From Roseovarius albus (GTDB lineage: Bacteria > Pseudomonadota > Alphaproteobacteria > Rhodobacterales > Rhodobacteraceae), in the NCBI RefSeq assembly GCF_900172335.1, contig NZ_FWFX01000011.1:1-64000 (forward strand): a stretch of DNA of 64,000 bases, written 5' to 3'. Below the pieces are notes generated by a model that ran no database searches, was not told the origin of the DNA, and was given only the letters and a program-made list of their open reading frames with translations. Each line of letters opens with the position of its first letter. Position 1 is the stretch's first letter. The position numbers and the translations under genes were made by a program. Below, piece by piece: positions 17,365 to 26,830 of this stretch.

Positions 17365-18570
17365 TCACGCTTTATGGATCCTCAAGTTCATGTGCTTTGG
17401 ACCGCGGAGGTTTAAGTTATCGGCCCAGGTCACTGTAGTTTCTAGTAATTCGAACCTATCAAGATATGGAAGCAGAAATTCGAACGCGACTTTTGCCTCA
17501 AACCGCGCCAATTGAATTCCGGCACATAGATGGGTGCCAGTTCCAAAACTGAGATGATGATTGCGCGTGCGTGTCACATCGAATTTGTCTGGGTTCTCAA
17601 ATCTCTCAGGATCGCGGTTGCCGGACGCCAAGAACATCAAGACAAGCTCTTCTTGGTGTATTGTCTGCCCTCCCAGTTCCAGATCTGTTGTCGCGATCCG
17701 TCCAGAGATTGTGACTGGCGTTTCAAAGCGCATGATCTCTTCGATTGCATTTGGGATGAGCGAAGGATCATCTTTCAGCAATTGCCGTTGATCCGGATGT
17801 TCAAGCAGCAATCGCACCCCATTGCCCAGCACACAGGTGGTAGTTTCGTTTCCCGCGTTCAAAAGGATCATCAGGTTTGCCGTAACTTGCTCACGTGTGA
17901 GGATCCCCTGATCCCTTGCGGCAAGGGCAAGACTGCTTAGCAGATCTTCTTTCGGGGATTTCAGGGCAGCTTCGACCTTTTCATCCAGGTAGTGAACGAA
18001 ATCCATGACCTGTTTGCTGCGAACCTCTAGATCGGCATCATCGATATGCGTGTAAAACTTGAGAATGATCCAAGAATAAGCATCACACCATTCCTTGATC
18101 TGCTGAAGGTCCTCACTTGGGACACCAACGATTTTTGCAATCACGAGCAACGGCAAAGGAACCGAGAATTCACTCATAAACTCGATTTCACCGCGCTCCA
18201 GTCCTGGCTTCAACAACCGCTTACAACGCTCCCGTATGTCCGCTTCGTATTCGACCACTGCCGTACGAGTGAATGCGGCATGAGTTGCATCGCGCAGGTG
18301 ACGATGAACGGGGTCGTCTACCTGAATCATAATCCGGGCAATGATATCGAATACAGGCTGGAACTCTGGTTTATAACGATGTCGGGCGCGGCTAACCCGT
18401 TCTGCCGAGAACTCTTTTGACTTCAGCACTTTCGAAATGTCCGCAAACTTGTAAGCCGCCCAGGCATTCACGGAATCGTCCCATGCAAGCGGTGCGATCT
18501 CACGTTGTTGCTTATACGTTTCGTATGGGTATTGCTGAATGCTCAGGCTCATGATCTCGGATGCTTTCAC
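17365..18570 (-). CDS. Cytochrome P450
   Basis: This is a soluble bacterial P450 of about 401 residues. The I-helix motif is NAGNETTT, the K-helix ExxR is EEIMRF, and the haem-binding loop is FGTGTHLCAG with the thiolate Cys. A histidine pair segment, DDPVHRHLRDATHAAFT, matches the C-helix. There is no membrane anchor, so it needs a ferredoxin and reductase in trans; neither lies nearby. The start is uncertain: GTG 18570 has a G-rich upstream run, ATG 18552 is the alternative. It is the first gene of the inserted block next to imuB. The substrate is unknown. Confidence 0.9.
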   Translation of the reverse strand: MKASEIMSLSIQQYPYETYKQQREIAPLAWDDSVNAWAAYKFADISKVLKSKEFSAERVSRARHRYKPEFQPVFDIIARIMIQVDDPVHRHLRDATHAAFTRTAVVEYEADIRERCKRLLKPGLERGEIEFMSEFSVPLPLLVIAKIVGVPSEDLQQIKEWCDAYSWIILKFYTHIDDADLEVRSKQVMDFVHYLDEKVEAALKSPKEDLLSSLALAARDQGILTREQVTANLMILLNAGNETTTCVLGNGVRLLLEHPDQRQLLKDDPSLIPNAIEEIMRFETPVTISGRIATTDLELGGQTIHQEELVLMFLASGNRDPERFENPDKFDVTRTRNHHLSFGTGTHLCAGIQLARFEAKVAFEFLLPYLDRFELLETTVTWADNLNLRGPKHMNLRIHKA

Positions 18571-18700
18571 GGGCGCCCCCTGTCTGTGGTTTAGCAACTC
18601 GACTTAAATTATTCCGACTTATGAGCATCATAGGCAGGTTCTGTCAGTTCGGGCAACAAAGTGGTGCCATAACGGGAAAGGTTTCTCCTGAATACCGGTT

Positions 18701-19588
18701 TCAGATCCAAAATGATAAAACCAAAGGCAAGATCACGATGGTTGAAAGCGTTGAGATCAGAATGAACCCAGCCACGTCAGGGGCATGCTCAGGCGTGTTC
18801 TGCTCAATGAACAGATAGGTTGCAACCGAAGATGGCATAAAGCAGCACAGGATGAAGGCACTGCGCTCAACCCCAGTAAGACCAAACATCCGGGTGACGG
18901 CAAAAGCAATGATAGCAGCCATTCCCAGATGCAATACCGTAAGAACGGCTGCCCTGCTAAGCGTTCCAATTTTCAGCGTCGCCAACGTATGGCCCAAGGT
19001 TAACAACATCAACGGGATCGACATGCCGCCTAAGATGTCAAATGCCTTATCCAGCGGTGTGGGGAGTGCTTTGCCAGTCGACAAAAGGATCAACGATAGG
19101 GCAACAGAGAAGATGATGGGCGAGGTCATTATGTCTCGCAACGAGAACTTTCCAGTTGGGATCCACATGCCAATCGTAAAGATGCTGACTAAAACGGCCA
19201 CGACAAAACCCATCGAATAAGCCATGCCAGCATTGCCAAGCGCCAAAAGCGTGATTGGCAAGCCGATGTTGCCGACGTTGCCGTGCATCAAGGGGGTTAA
19301 AAACGCCCGGACAGGGAGGCGAAGGAACTTAAGTGCCACCAACCCTAGAACACCGAACATCGCAATGGCTGCCACGCTTGCCGCCAACATCGACAAGAAG
19401 CTCTCAAGCTCAATCTTGGTTGACGATAAATGAGAAATGATCAGCGTTGGATAACCAACATTTTTAACGAGACTACCAATAACCGCGTGATCAAAAGGCG
19501 CTTTCTTAATTGCTAATAAATAGCCGATGCCAGCGCACAGCAGAACTGGAAGGATCACGTTAAACACGTGGAGAAACCAGCTTTCCAT
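18701..19588 (-). CDS. AEC-family (auxin efflux carrier-type) transporter
   Basis: The inner-membrane protein has about 295 residues and ten hydrophobic segments in a 5+5 arrangement, as in AEC-family carriers (ILPVLLCAGIGYLLA near the start, NVGNIGLPITLLALGNAG in the middle). The family moves small organic anions or auxin-like compounds. ATG 19588 is preferred (AAGGG upstream) over GTG 19606. It follows no operon partner directly; the P450 gene is downstream on the same strand with 130 bases between. The substrate is unknown. Confidence 0.85.
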   Translation of the reverse strand: MESWFLHVFNVILPVLLCAGIGYLLAIKKAPFDHAVIGSLVKNVGYPTLIISHLSSTKIELESFLSMLAASVAAIAMFGVLGLVALKFLRLPVRAFLTPLMHGNVGNIGLPITLLALGNAGMAYSMGFVVAVLVSIFTIGMWIPTGKFSLRDIMTSPIIFSVALSLILLSTGKALPTPLDKAFDILGGMSIPLMLLTLGHTLATLKIGTLSRAAVLTVLHLGMAAIIAFAVTRMFGLTGVERSAFILCCFMPSSVATYLFIEQNTPEHAPDVAGFILISTLSTIVILPLVLSFWI

Positions 19589-19890
19589 TCCACCGCCCTT
19601 TCCCACAGATCACGCGAGCAAGCCTTGGCGGCAAATTCGGTTAACATGCCCTCAACGCTTCTTCCTTGGAGTGAGGATAATCGGGAAGGAAACAGCCTGT
19701 CACCTAATATCGGAAATTTTGATTACAAAATCGCGACTTGGGTTAGCAGGTTAAGGCTCCTTAAAAGGCGAGATGTTCGATTTTAGGGAATTGTTTGACC
19801 TGAAACAAAGCTTGCGATGTGTGAAGACACACGCCAATGTGATTACACCAGCTAAAAACGTTGAAACAATGTTAGGCGGGAGGAAAAGAA

Positions 19891-20046
19891 ATGATCGCGA
19901 TGCTTTTTGCACTGCTTTCTTTGGCCATGTTGCTCAGCTATTTCGGAATGCAAAAATTTGCTTATGCAGTATTCGCTGTGAGTATTGTATTGAGTGTTTA
20001 TTGGTTGAAATTCCACGCGACCTCGCCATTGACGATCCAGCTTTAG
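19891..20046 (+). CDS. Small membrane protein, DUF5993-like
   Basis: The 51-residue protein begins MIAMLFALLSLAMLLSYFG and has two closely spaced hydrophobic segments with a short C-terminal tail. A strong ribosome site (GGGAGGAAAAG) precedes ATG 19891. It ends 10 bases before the DsbB-like gene, so the two are co-transcribed. Small two-segment proteins of the DUF5993 type are found beside this sort of DsbB homologue. The function is unknown, possibly a subunit or assembly aid for the oxidase. Confidence 0.75.
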   Translation: MIAMLFALLSLAMLLSYFGMQKFAYAVFAVSIVLSVYWLKFHATSPLTIQL

Positions 20047-20056
20047 GAGAAGCGTT

Positions 20057-20638
20057 ATGACAATGTCATTGGAAACGTCCAGAACGCTAAACGCCTTGGG
20101 TATGCTGGCGGTTTCCCTTGTTCTAATAGGTGCGTACTTCTATCAGTTTCTGCTGTACGAGCTGCCTTGCCCTTTGTGTTTGCTTCAACGGGTTGGTTTT
20201 GTCGCCGTGGGTTTTGGTTTGGGGCTTAACTTGCTTTATGGTCCGCGGCCTCGGCATTACGCGCTTGTGTTGATCGCTGCAATATCTGGTGGCTGCGTAT
20301 CAATCAGACAGATCCTTTTGCATATTGTTCCGGGCACCGGACATTATGGCTCTCCCGTTATGGGATTACATTACTACACTTGGGCTGGGATTTGCTTTTT
20401 CCTGATAATCTTGGGCACATCGATCATGATGCTTTCTGAGAACCAGTATGAAAAGGACGATGTCTTAAGTCATTCAGAACGCTTCGGCGGAAGTTCACTA
20501 GCCAAGTTTGCCTTTATCTTGATGCTCTTTCTCGGCATCGCGAACGCGGTCTCTACTCTGTTGGAATGCGGCCCCGGAATTTGTGACGACCCGCCAACGG
20601 ACTACAAGTTTTTGGATGAGCTTGAGAAAAGTGAGTAG
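20057..20638 (+). CDS. DsbB-like disulfide bond formation protein
   Basis: This 193-residue inner-membrane protein oxidises a DsbA-type partner and passes electrons to quinone. The first redox pair is clear: ELPCPLCLLQR (Cys38, Cys41), before the second hydrophobic segment. The periplasmic loop that holds the second pair in classical DsbB (HIVPGTGHYGSPVMGLHYYT) has no cysteine. Instead a pair occurs near the C-terminus in LLECGPGICDD, after the last membrane segment. The partner gene upstream is the DUF5993-like one. Confidence 0.85.
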   Translation: MTMSLETSRTLNALGMLAVSLVLIGAYFYQFLLYELPCPLCLLQRVGFVAVGFGLGLNLLYGPRPRHYALVLIAAISGGCVSIRQILLHIVPGTGHYGSPVMGLHYYTWAGICFFLIILGTSIMMLSENQYEKDDVLSHSERFGGSSLAKFAFILMLFLGIANAVSTLLECGPGICDDPPTDYKFLDELEKSE

Positions 20639-20730
20639 AATTGATCTTTAGAAAAGGTTTCACCGCATGAATTCGATGGAAATAATCTCACGAGATCGCA
20701 ACCTCTGTATATCCCATTGGTGGTATAAAG

Positions 20731-21366
20731 TTGCTACTTGAACGATTTGTAACGCTCTGGGTGGTTATCGATCCGATTGGAACCATCCCTGTATTTATTG
20801 CTGTCACAGCAGGAATGACAGCAAACGCACGGCGCAGGACGGCACTTGTCGCAACATTGGTGAGTGCAAGTGTTCTGCTCTTCTTCCTTGTGCTCGGCCA
20901 ACTCCTTATCGATGCACTTGGCATTGGCTTGCTTTCATTCCAAATCGCAGGCGGTATTGTGTTATTTCTTTTTGCTCTCACCATGATTTTTGGCGAGTCA
21001 AAACAAGAGACTGACAAACGCCTAGTCGAAGCCGATGCGGAACTCAGAGCAGCGGATCGCCCGTCACCCGCAGTGTTCCCACTCGCCGTCCCCTCGCTTG
21101 CATCTCCAGGCGCAATGCTCGCAATCGTACTCTTGACTGACAATCATAGCGTCTCGATTGGTGATCAAGCCATCACGGCTGCGGTTATGGGTGTGGTGTT
21201 ACTCATTGCATATGTATTTATGCTGCTGGCCGGACCGATCATTCATCTAATCGGCAACTCTGGCGCCGCTGTTATCAGCCGCGTGATGGGAATGATCCTT
21301 GCCTCTGTGGCCGCAGATGCAGTGCTCTCTGCGTTTATTGAAATTATAAAAACGGGTACACTATGA
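20731..21366 (+). CDS. MarC-family integral membrane protein
   Basis: This 211-residue, six-segment membrane protein is of the MarC/UPF0056 family (LWVVIDPIGTIPVFIAVTAG near the start, FPLAVPSLASPGAML in the middle). No ATG or GTG precedes the conserved N-terminus in frame (a stop is at 20683), so TTG 20731 is the likely start. The family's biochemical role is unsettled. It stands alone on the plus strand, downstream of the DsbB-like gene with about 90 bases between. Confidence 0.85.
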   Translation: MLLERFVTLWVVIDPIGTIPVFIAVTAGMTANARRRTALVATLVSASVLLFFLVLGQLLIDALGIGLLSFQIAGGIVLFLFALTMIFGESKQETDKRLVEADAELRAADRPSPAVFPLAVPSLASPGAMLAIVLLTDNHSVSIGDQAITAAVMGVVLLIAYVFMLLAGPIIHLIGNSGAAVISRVMGMILASVAADAVLSAFIEIIKTGTL

Positions 21367-21569
21367 GCTGCAATTGAGATCTCAGTTACGATTTCTTAAT
21401 GTGGCCCCTCAGCTTTGGTGCGCAGATTTAATCGATGACTGCGCCAAATGTATCTTGGCGGAACTTTGAGCCAATTTCTTCTAGCAACTTGTTTTATTGG
21501 ATTTTTTCATCGGTTTGGTTAAGTATCCGTTGATAATGCAATTGAGACTTAACAAAGCAGGACGGTGGA

Positions 21570-22163
21570 ATGGACCAGGATATAGACCCAAACGAGAGCC
21601 GACCTACAATGGCGCAACATGCTGAAATAGAATTCGGAGAACGCTTGAGCAGCCTGCGATGGTCTTACCTAGTAAGAGGTATCGTTTTCCTCATTCTGGG
21701 TTTGATTGCCCTGTTTTGGCCGTCCGGCAGTGTGTCCTTCATGCTGAGGATATTTGGATTTATTCTACTCCTCGACGGCGCGATAAATTTCTTGGCACTC
21801 AAACGTGCGGGAGGACAATTTGCAGGGCTCCTACCGTCACTTATCACGGCGATTTTGGGACTTGTGCTCATGCTATTGCCAGCGGCATCTATAAAGTTGG
21901 CATTTATGCTGCTGGGTTTGTGGGCACTGATGATGGGGGCCGGCTACCTGTTGTCATGGTGGCAGATGCCCAAGGCGTACCCAGGAAGAGATAATTCGCG
22001 AAATACCGGCCTCTTAGCAGTGTTGTTTGGGTTGGTACTGGTATTCTGGCCCGGTACTGGACCCGTCGCACTGGGATGGACGCTCGCGATTATGGCGTTA
22101 GTGACTTCCGGAGTAATGTTTTATCTGGCGTCCAGCTTCAAACAGGTGCGGAATATCTTGTGA
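21570..22163 (+). CDS. HdeD/DUF308-type membrane protein
   Basis: The 197-residue protein has a polar N-terminus of about 30 residues, then six hydrophobic segments arranged as DUF308 repeats (VRGIVFLILGLIALFWPSGS, later GLLAVLFGLVLVFWPGTGP). E. coli HdeD, the namesake, is linked to acid resistance. It is preceded by about 200 gene-free bases that probably hold its promoter, and is followed 28 bases later by the EamA-type gene. A role in acid or envelope stress is inferred from family and neighbours. Confidence 0.82.
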   Translation: MDQDIDPNESRPTMAQHAEIEFGERLSSLRWSYLVRGIVFLILGLIALFWPSGSVSFMLRIFGFILLLDGAINFLALKRAGGQFAGLLPSLITAILGLVLMLLPAASIKLAFMLLGLWALMMGAGYLLSWWQMPKAYPGRDNSRNTGLLAVLFGLVLVFWPGTGPVALGWTLAIMALVTSGVMFYLASSFKQVRNIL

Positions 22164-22191
22164 GATTTAATCAGCTTGCAAAGGTCACGTC

Positions 22192-23058
22192 TTGACCCGC
22201 GGACTATTGCTGGGTTTCGCTGCCGCCTTCTTATGGGGAACGCACAGCGTAATTGTGCAGTTTCTGACTGGCGACTTGGACGCGATTCAAATCGCAGCGA
22301 TGCGTTTGTACATTGCCGCGACAACGTTGTTCATCGTCTTGAAGGTGTTGCGGCAGCCAATTTCAATTCCGAAACACAGCAAATACTTCTGGCTCGCGAC
22401 TGGCGCGACTTTCGTAAATTACATCCTGTTTCATTTGGGGCTCGAACGAACGACTGCGGCAAGTGCCATGGTACTTGAAAACACAGCACCATTCTTCGCA
22501 CTTTTGTTCTTGTTTGTATTTTTTCGCACCCCTGTCAGCTGGCTCGAGGTAGGCGCAACAGTGCTCGCTGTGGTTGGTGTTGCCCTCATCGTTTACCCAG
22601 ATCTCGCGCAGGGTGGTGCGCGCTTGACCGGAGACATCATGGAGGTTGGGGCTGGCATTACCTGGGCGGTTTTTCTGATCGCATCAAGCCTCGCCATGCA
22701 GGCTTCGCAATCCACTGGCGAGCGTTTGAATTTTTTGTTTGGTATCTTCAGCGTCACCGCGGTGTTGTTGACGCCAATCGCGCTGATCAACATGTCGGTT
22801 CCGACTGCCGGTGACATTCTACCTCTTTCGATGCTCGGTATTCTGGCAACCGCCCTATCATATTATTTCTGGTACGAAGCTGCAGCAGTCCTTTCTACCA
22901 TGACTGCCACCTTGCTGTTTGCCTTGTCGGTCGTGGTCACATTCATGAACGCTGCGATCTTTTTGCACGAATCCATTGTCCTGCTTCAGGCTGTCGGAGC
23001 CACAATGATCGTGGCCGGAATATTCTTAACGACCCAAGCGAAAAAAAGAGTAGATTGA
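22192..23058 (+). CDS. EamA/DMT-family transporter
   Basis: This 288-residue membrane protein has ten hydrophobic segments and two EamA repeats (GFAAAFLWGTHSVIVQFLTG at the start; ITWAVFLIASSLAMQ in the second half). The start is TTG 22192 with AAGGT upstream; no ATG fits the N-terminus. It lies 28 bases after the HdeD-type gene and is probably co-transcribed. DMT carriers export amino acids, metabolites or drugs; the substrate cannot be inferred. Confidence 0.85.
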   Translation: MTRGLLLGFAAAFLWGTHSVIVQFLTGDLDAIQIAAMRLYIAATTLFIVLKVLRQPISIPKHSKYFWLATGATFVNYILFHLGLERTTAASAMVLENTAPFFALLFLFVFFRTPVSWLEVGATVLAVVGVALIVYPDLAQGGARLTGDIMEVGAGITWAVFLIASSLAMQASQSTGERLNFLFGIFSVTAVLLTPIALINMSVPTAGDILPLSMLGILATALSYYFWYEAAAVLSTMTATLLFALSVVVTFMNAAIFLHESIVLLQAVGATMIVAGIFLTTQAKKRVD

Positions 23059-23104
23059 TTGCGTCAGAGTGTCTGACGGCACGCAATAACAATTGCGCCT
23101 CTGG

Positions 23105-23395
23105 TCACATCATACGCCAGTACAAATTCCCCATGACCCACAGCGTTCCGCCGACCATGATAAAGATCAGAACACAGGCAAAGAGCAGAGAGCTTAGACG
23201 TTCGCGATGCTTGCCGGTAATCTCGACGCCGAGGAAAAAGTACAGGTGAACCGTTATCTGCACCACCGCAGTGATCGCGATGAGCCACAGGGTCCCTTCA
23301 CGCGGCAACCATTGGCCAATGACAGCAACAAAAGGCAGAACCGTTAGAATGACGGCCAGAGCAAACCCTGTCAAAATGGTGCGCATTTCCCGCAT
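23105..23395 (-). CDS. cyoD: Cytochrome bo3 ubiquinol oxidase subunit IV
   Basis: The protein of about 96 residues has three hydrophobic segments and the CyoD pattern (ITAVVQITVHLYFFLGV, then FIMVGGTLWVMGNL). It is the smallest, accessory subunit that helps assemble the copper site of subunit I. The start at 23395 gives a TGATG overlap with cyoC, which decides against the upstream GTG at 23440. It is the last gene of cyoABCD; no cyoE (haem O synthase) follows, so that enzyme must be encoded elsewhere. Confidence 0.9.
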   Translation of the reverse strand: MREMRTILTGFALAVILTVLPFVAVIGQWLPREGTLWLIAITAVVQITVHLYFFLGVEITGKHRERLSSLLFACVLIFIMVGGTLWVMGNLYWRMM

Positions 23396-23982
23396 CACAA
23401 AAACTCCGGTAGGTAAACAAGTGAAAATACTCCGATCCACACGATATCAAGAAAGTGCCAAAAAAGCGTAAGGCGATACAGGCGCGACGTCATGCGCAGG
23501 CCTATTCCTTTGATCAGGAACTGCGCGATCAAGGTCATGGCCCAAATCAAACCCGCCGTAACGTGCAGACCGTGCGTCCCAACCAGCGTGAAAAATGCGG
23601 AAAGATATCCGCTGCGACCTGGTCCGGCATCTTGCGCGACGAAACCAGATAGCTCCTTGATCTCTAGCCCCAGGAAACCAGCGCCAAGCAGGCATGTGAC
23701 AACCAGCCAACCCAAAGTGCGCGCCAAATGGCCAGTGTGAGCCGCATGATGGGCCAGTGCGATTGTCAGGCTACTGACCAAAAGCAGGGCGGTTTGCGTT
23801 GCCAAATTCTTCATATCAAACAGCGCAGAGCCGCCAGGCCCCCCAGCCAAATTTGATGACATGACCGCGAAGGTTCCAAAGAGGAGGCTGAACAACACTG
23901 CATCGCTCATGAGGTAGAGCCAGAAACCGAATTCGGTTTCCTCGTCGATCTGTTCTTCGACCTTGTCAGATGCTGCGATCAT
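23395..23982 (-). CDS. cyoC: Cytochrome bo3 ubiquinol oxidase subunit III
   Basis: The 195-residue subunit has five hydrophobic segments and matches CyoC (TEFGFWLYLMSDAVLFSLLF near the start, GTHGLHVTAGLIWA later). It is a core structural subunit of the quinol oxidase in the inner membrane. It overlaps cyoB by four bases and cyoD by one, showing tight coupling within the operon. Confidence 0.93.
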   Translation of the reverse strand: MIAASDKVEEQIDEETEFGFWLYLMSDAVLFSLLFGTFAVMSSNLAGGPGGSALFDMKNLATQTALLLVSSLTIALAHHAAHTGHLARTLGWLVVTCLLGAGFLGLEIKELSGFVAQDAGPGRSGYLSAFFTLVGTHGLHVTAGLIWAMTLIAQFLIKGIGLRMTSRLYRLTLFWHFLDIVWIGVFSLVYLPEFL

Positions 23983-25940
23983 ATCGACTCTGCCCCCTCG
24001 CCGGGAAAGACTTCGACTTCGGTGTCATCAAAGAACGAGCGCCCGATGATAGCCGCAATCGCCAGTGCCAGCCCAGCAAACATCAACCACCAAATGAACC
24101 AGACGGCACCAAAACCTACGCAAAAGCCTGCAGCCCCTATGATTGGCCCAACGGTGGAATTACGCGGGATGAGAAGCGGCTCTTCTTCTGGTGCAACAGA
24201 GAGAACGACACCGGTGATCTTGGATTCGTGAAAGGCATCCCGGGCGGTTACGACCGGTACGCTATCGAAATTCCAGACTGGTGGAGGTGACGGGATCGAC
24301 CATTCCAAAGTACGGCCATCCCATGGATCTCCCGTTGTGTCCTTCAATGCATCGCGCTGCTTAATACTCACCCAAAGCTGCATAACCAGCGATACGATCC
24401 CCAACAGGATCAGACACGCACCGATAAAGGCGACGATTAGCAAGGGCTGCCATTCAGGGTTTCCATAGGTTTCCATCCGGCGGGGCATTCCCATCAGTCC
24501 CAAAGCGTAAAGCGGCATGAAGGCCAGCAGGAACCCAACCAGCCAAAACCAGAATGAGCGAGAGCCCCATTTTCTATCCAGCTGGAATCCAAAAGCCTTT
24601 GGAAACCAGTACATGTAGCCGGCCAAATACCCAAAGAGCACGCCGGGAATGATCATGTTGTGGAAATGAGCAACCAGGAATGTGGTGTTGTGGGTCGAGT
24701 AGTTGATCGGCGGGATTGCCAGCAGCACGCCACTCATCCCGCCAATGACGAAAAGGCACATGAAGCCGATTGTGAATTTCATTGGCGGCTCAAACCTTAT
24801 GCGTCCGCGAAACATCGTGAACAGCCAGTCGAAAACTTTCACACCTGTCGGGACCGCAATGACCATAGTAGCAATGCCGAAAATCGCATTGACGTTCGCA
24901 CCCGCGCCCATTGTGAAAAAATGATGCAGCCAGACGGTAAAGGACAAAATCGCAATCACGGTTGTCGCGTAAACCAGCGAAGGATATCCGAACAATCGCT
25001 TGGACGAGAATGTGGCAACGACTTCTGAGAAAATACCAAATGCAGGCAGGACCAGAATGTAAACCTCTGGATGCCCCCAGATCCAAAACAGGTTCATATA
25101 GTTCATCATATTGCCGCCGGAATCATTCGTAAAAAAATGCATTCCCAGTGTGCGATCCAACGCCAGCATCACCGTTGAAACGGTGAGGGCCGGAAACGCG
25201 AAAATGATCAAAACGCTGGAGCAAAGACCCGTCCAGGTGAACATGGGCATCCGCATCAGCAACATACCCGGAGCTCGTTTGCGCAGAATGGTGACAATAA
25301 AATTGATCCCGGTCATCGTGGTACCAACACCACTGATAAGAATTGACCAAATCCAATAATCCACGCCGACGCCAGGCGTAAATTCAACACCGGAATATGG
25401 CGGGTATCCCGTCCATCCGGCCGTCGAAAACCGCCCGATGACCAATGAGATCAGCATCAAGCCTGCACCGGCCGCCGTGAGCCAAAAGCTGATCGCGTTC
25501 AACACCGGGAAGGCCACATCACGCGAGCCGATCTGTAGGGGGATGATGTAATTCAGCAAACCGGTCATAAATGGCATAGCCATGAAGAAAATCATGATCG
25601 TGCCATGGCTGCTGAATATCTGTTCAAAATGCTCTGGCGGCAGGTAGCCGTCGCTGTTCAAAGCCATCGCTTGTTGCAAACGCATCATGATCGCATCGAC
25701 AAAACCGCGCACCAGCATGATCAAGGCCAGCACGATGTACATGATCCCGATGCGCTTGTGATCCACCGAGGTGAGCCATCCGGTCCACAACGCGCGCCAC
25801 TGTCCCAGCCACGTCACCAGGATGAGAAACCCAAGGCCACCCGCCAATGTCACCAGCGCCCCGCTGAACGCGACCCAGCTATAAAACGGCAGCGCATCCG
25901 GCCCCAAGCGCCCAAACAGAAGTGAGACGTTTTCGGTCAT
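23979..25940 (-). CDS. cyoB: Cytochrome bo3 ubiquinol oxidase subunit I
   Basis: The 653-residue haem-copper oxidase catalytic subunit reduces oxygen with quinol and pumps protons. Haem and copper ligands are visible: FSSHGTIMIFF (low-spin haem), WGHPEVYILVLP with the cross-linked His-Tyr, VWLHHFFTMGAG (copper B histidines) and VAHFHNMIIPG (haem histidines). The length and C-terminal extension agree with CyoB. It overlaps both neighbours by four bases. Confidence 0.96.
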   Translation of the reverse strand: MTENVSLLFGRLGPDALPFYSWVAFSGALVTLAGGLGFLILVTWLGQWRALWTGWLTSVDHKRIGIMYIVLALIMLVRGFVDAIMMRLQQAMALNSDGYLPPEHFEQIFSSHGTIMIFFMAMPFMTGLLNYIIPLQIGSRDVAFPVLNAISFWLTAAGAGLMLISLVIGRFSTAGWTGYPPYSGVEFTPGVGVDYWIWSILISGVGTTMTGINFIVTILRKRAPGMLLMRMPMFTWTGLCSSVLIIFAFPALTVSTVMLALDRTLGMHFFTNDSGGNMMNYMNLFWIWGHPEVYILVLPAFGIFSEVVATFSSKRLFGYPSLVYATTVIAILSFTVWLHHFFTMGAGANVNAIFGIATMVIAVPTGVKVFDWLFTMFRGRIRFEPPMKFTIGFMCLFVIGGMSGVLLAIPPINYSTHNTTFLVAHFHNMIIPGVLFGYLAGYMYWFPKAFGFQLDRKWGSRSFWFWLVGFLLAFMPLYALGLMGMPRRMETYGNPEWQPLLIVAFIGACLILLGIVSLVMQLWVSIKQRDALKDTTGDPWDGRTLEWSIPSPPPVWNFDSVPVVTARDAFHESKITGVVLSVAPEEEPLLIPRNSTVGPIIGAAGFCVGFGAVWFIWWLMFAGLALAIAAIIGRSFFDDTEVEVFPGEGAESI

Positions 25941-26758
25941 TTGTCTCCCCCGTCCGAGTGCCCGGCATGTTCATGCTCCATACCCATGAAATGTGCGACA
26001 CGCCTTGAAAAGAAGTCCTGCGGAACTGTCGAAAAATAGGCAATGGGCGCGTCAATGCTTGGCTTGCTGAGTTCTGCGAAAGACGCTTGATCGAGAGCGC
26101 TATCCCCTGATCTGACTTTATTGACCCATGCTTCAAAATCAATTTGGGACATCGATAACGCCTCGAACGTTTGGTCCGAAAAACCGTCACCGGAAAATTG
26201 CATGTTCCGCCCCTGCATGGCGCCAATCTCATTGGCTTGCAGGTTCAGCTGAGTTTCCATCCCTGCCATCGCGTAGATCTGACCACCAAGCGCGGGGATC
26301 ATAAAGGAATTCATGGCCACCTCTGACGTGATCCGAAACGAAAGAGGTTGTTCAACCGGGAACGCCACCTGATTGACTGTTGCGATGTTCAAATCGGGGT
26401 AGATGAACAGCCACTTCCAATCGAGGGCAATAGCTTCAATACGCAGCGGCTCAGCGCCAGGAAGTTGCTTGTAAGGATCAAGTGCATGGGTTCTATCCCA
26501 GACCCAGGTCGCAAGGATCCCGATCATTACAATGGGAATACCCCAGACGGTAATTTCAATAATGCGGGAACGATCCCAATCCGGTTTGTAAGCACCCTGA
26601 CCACCAGCGGCCCTGTAGCGCCAAGCAACAAACAAGGTCAGCAAGATTACCGGAACCACAACCACAAGCATCAGACTGAAAGCCTGCCACATCAAGGCAT
26701 TTTCTGCCTCGGCAATTGGTCCGGTTACAACTTGCTTCATTGATCCGCGTAAACTCAC
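25937..26758 (-). CDS. cyoA: Cytochrome bo3 ubiquinol oxidase subunit II
   Basis: This 273-residue subunit II has two membrane segments (LMLVVVVPVILLTLFVAWRY and IEITVWGIPIVMIGILATWV) and then a periplasmic cupredoxin-like domain (ALDWKWLFIYPDLNIATVNQ, NSFMIPALGGQIYAM). Copper A ligands are absent, as in quinol oxidases. Starts are GTG 26758 or ATG 26740. Either way no lipobox cysteine or signal peptide precedes the first segment, and an in-frame stop lies just upstream, unlike the lipoprotein CyoA of E. coli. It leads the cyo genes, 72 bases after the rhomboid-like gene. Confidence 0.92.
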   Translation of the reverse strand: MSLRGSMKQVVTGPIAEAENALMWQAFSLMLVVVVPVILLTLFVAWRYRAAGGQGAYKPDWDRSRIIEITVWGIPIVMIGILATWVWDRTHALDPYKQLPGAEPLRIEAIALDWKWLFIYPDLNIATVNQVAFPVEQPLSFRITSEVAMNSFMIPALGGQIYAMAGMETQLNLQANEIGAMQGRNMQFSGDGFSDQTFEALSMSQIDFEAWVNKVRSGDSALDQASFAELSKPSIDAPIAYFSTVPQDFFSRRVAHFMGMEHEHAGHSDGGDK

Positions 26759-26830
26759 TTCTCAATCGCGTTTAACGGGATATTACTGCATATTTTCCAA
26801 TAGTCTACGATAGTTTGTTTATTGTGCAGG

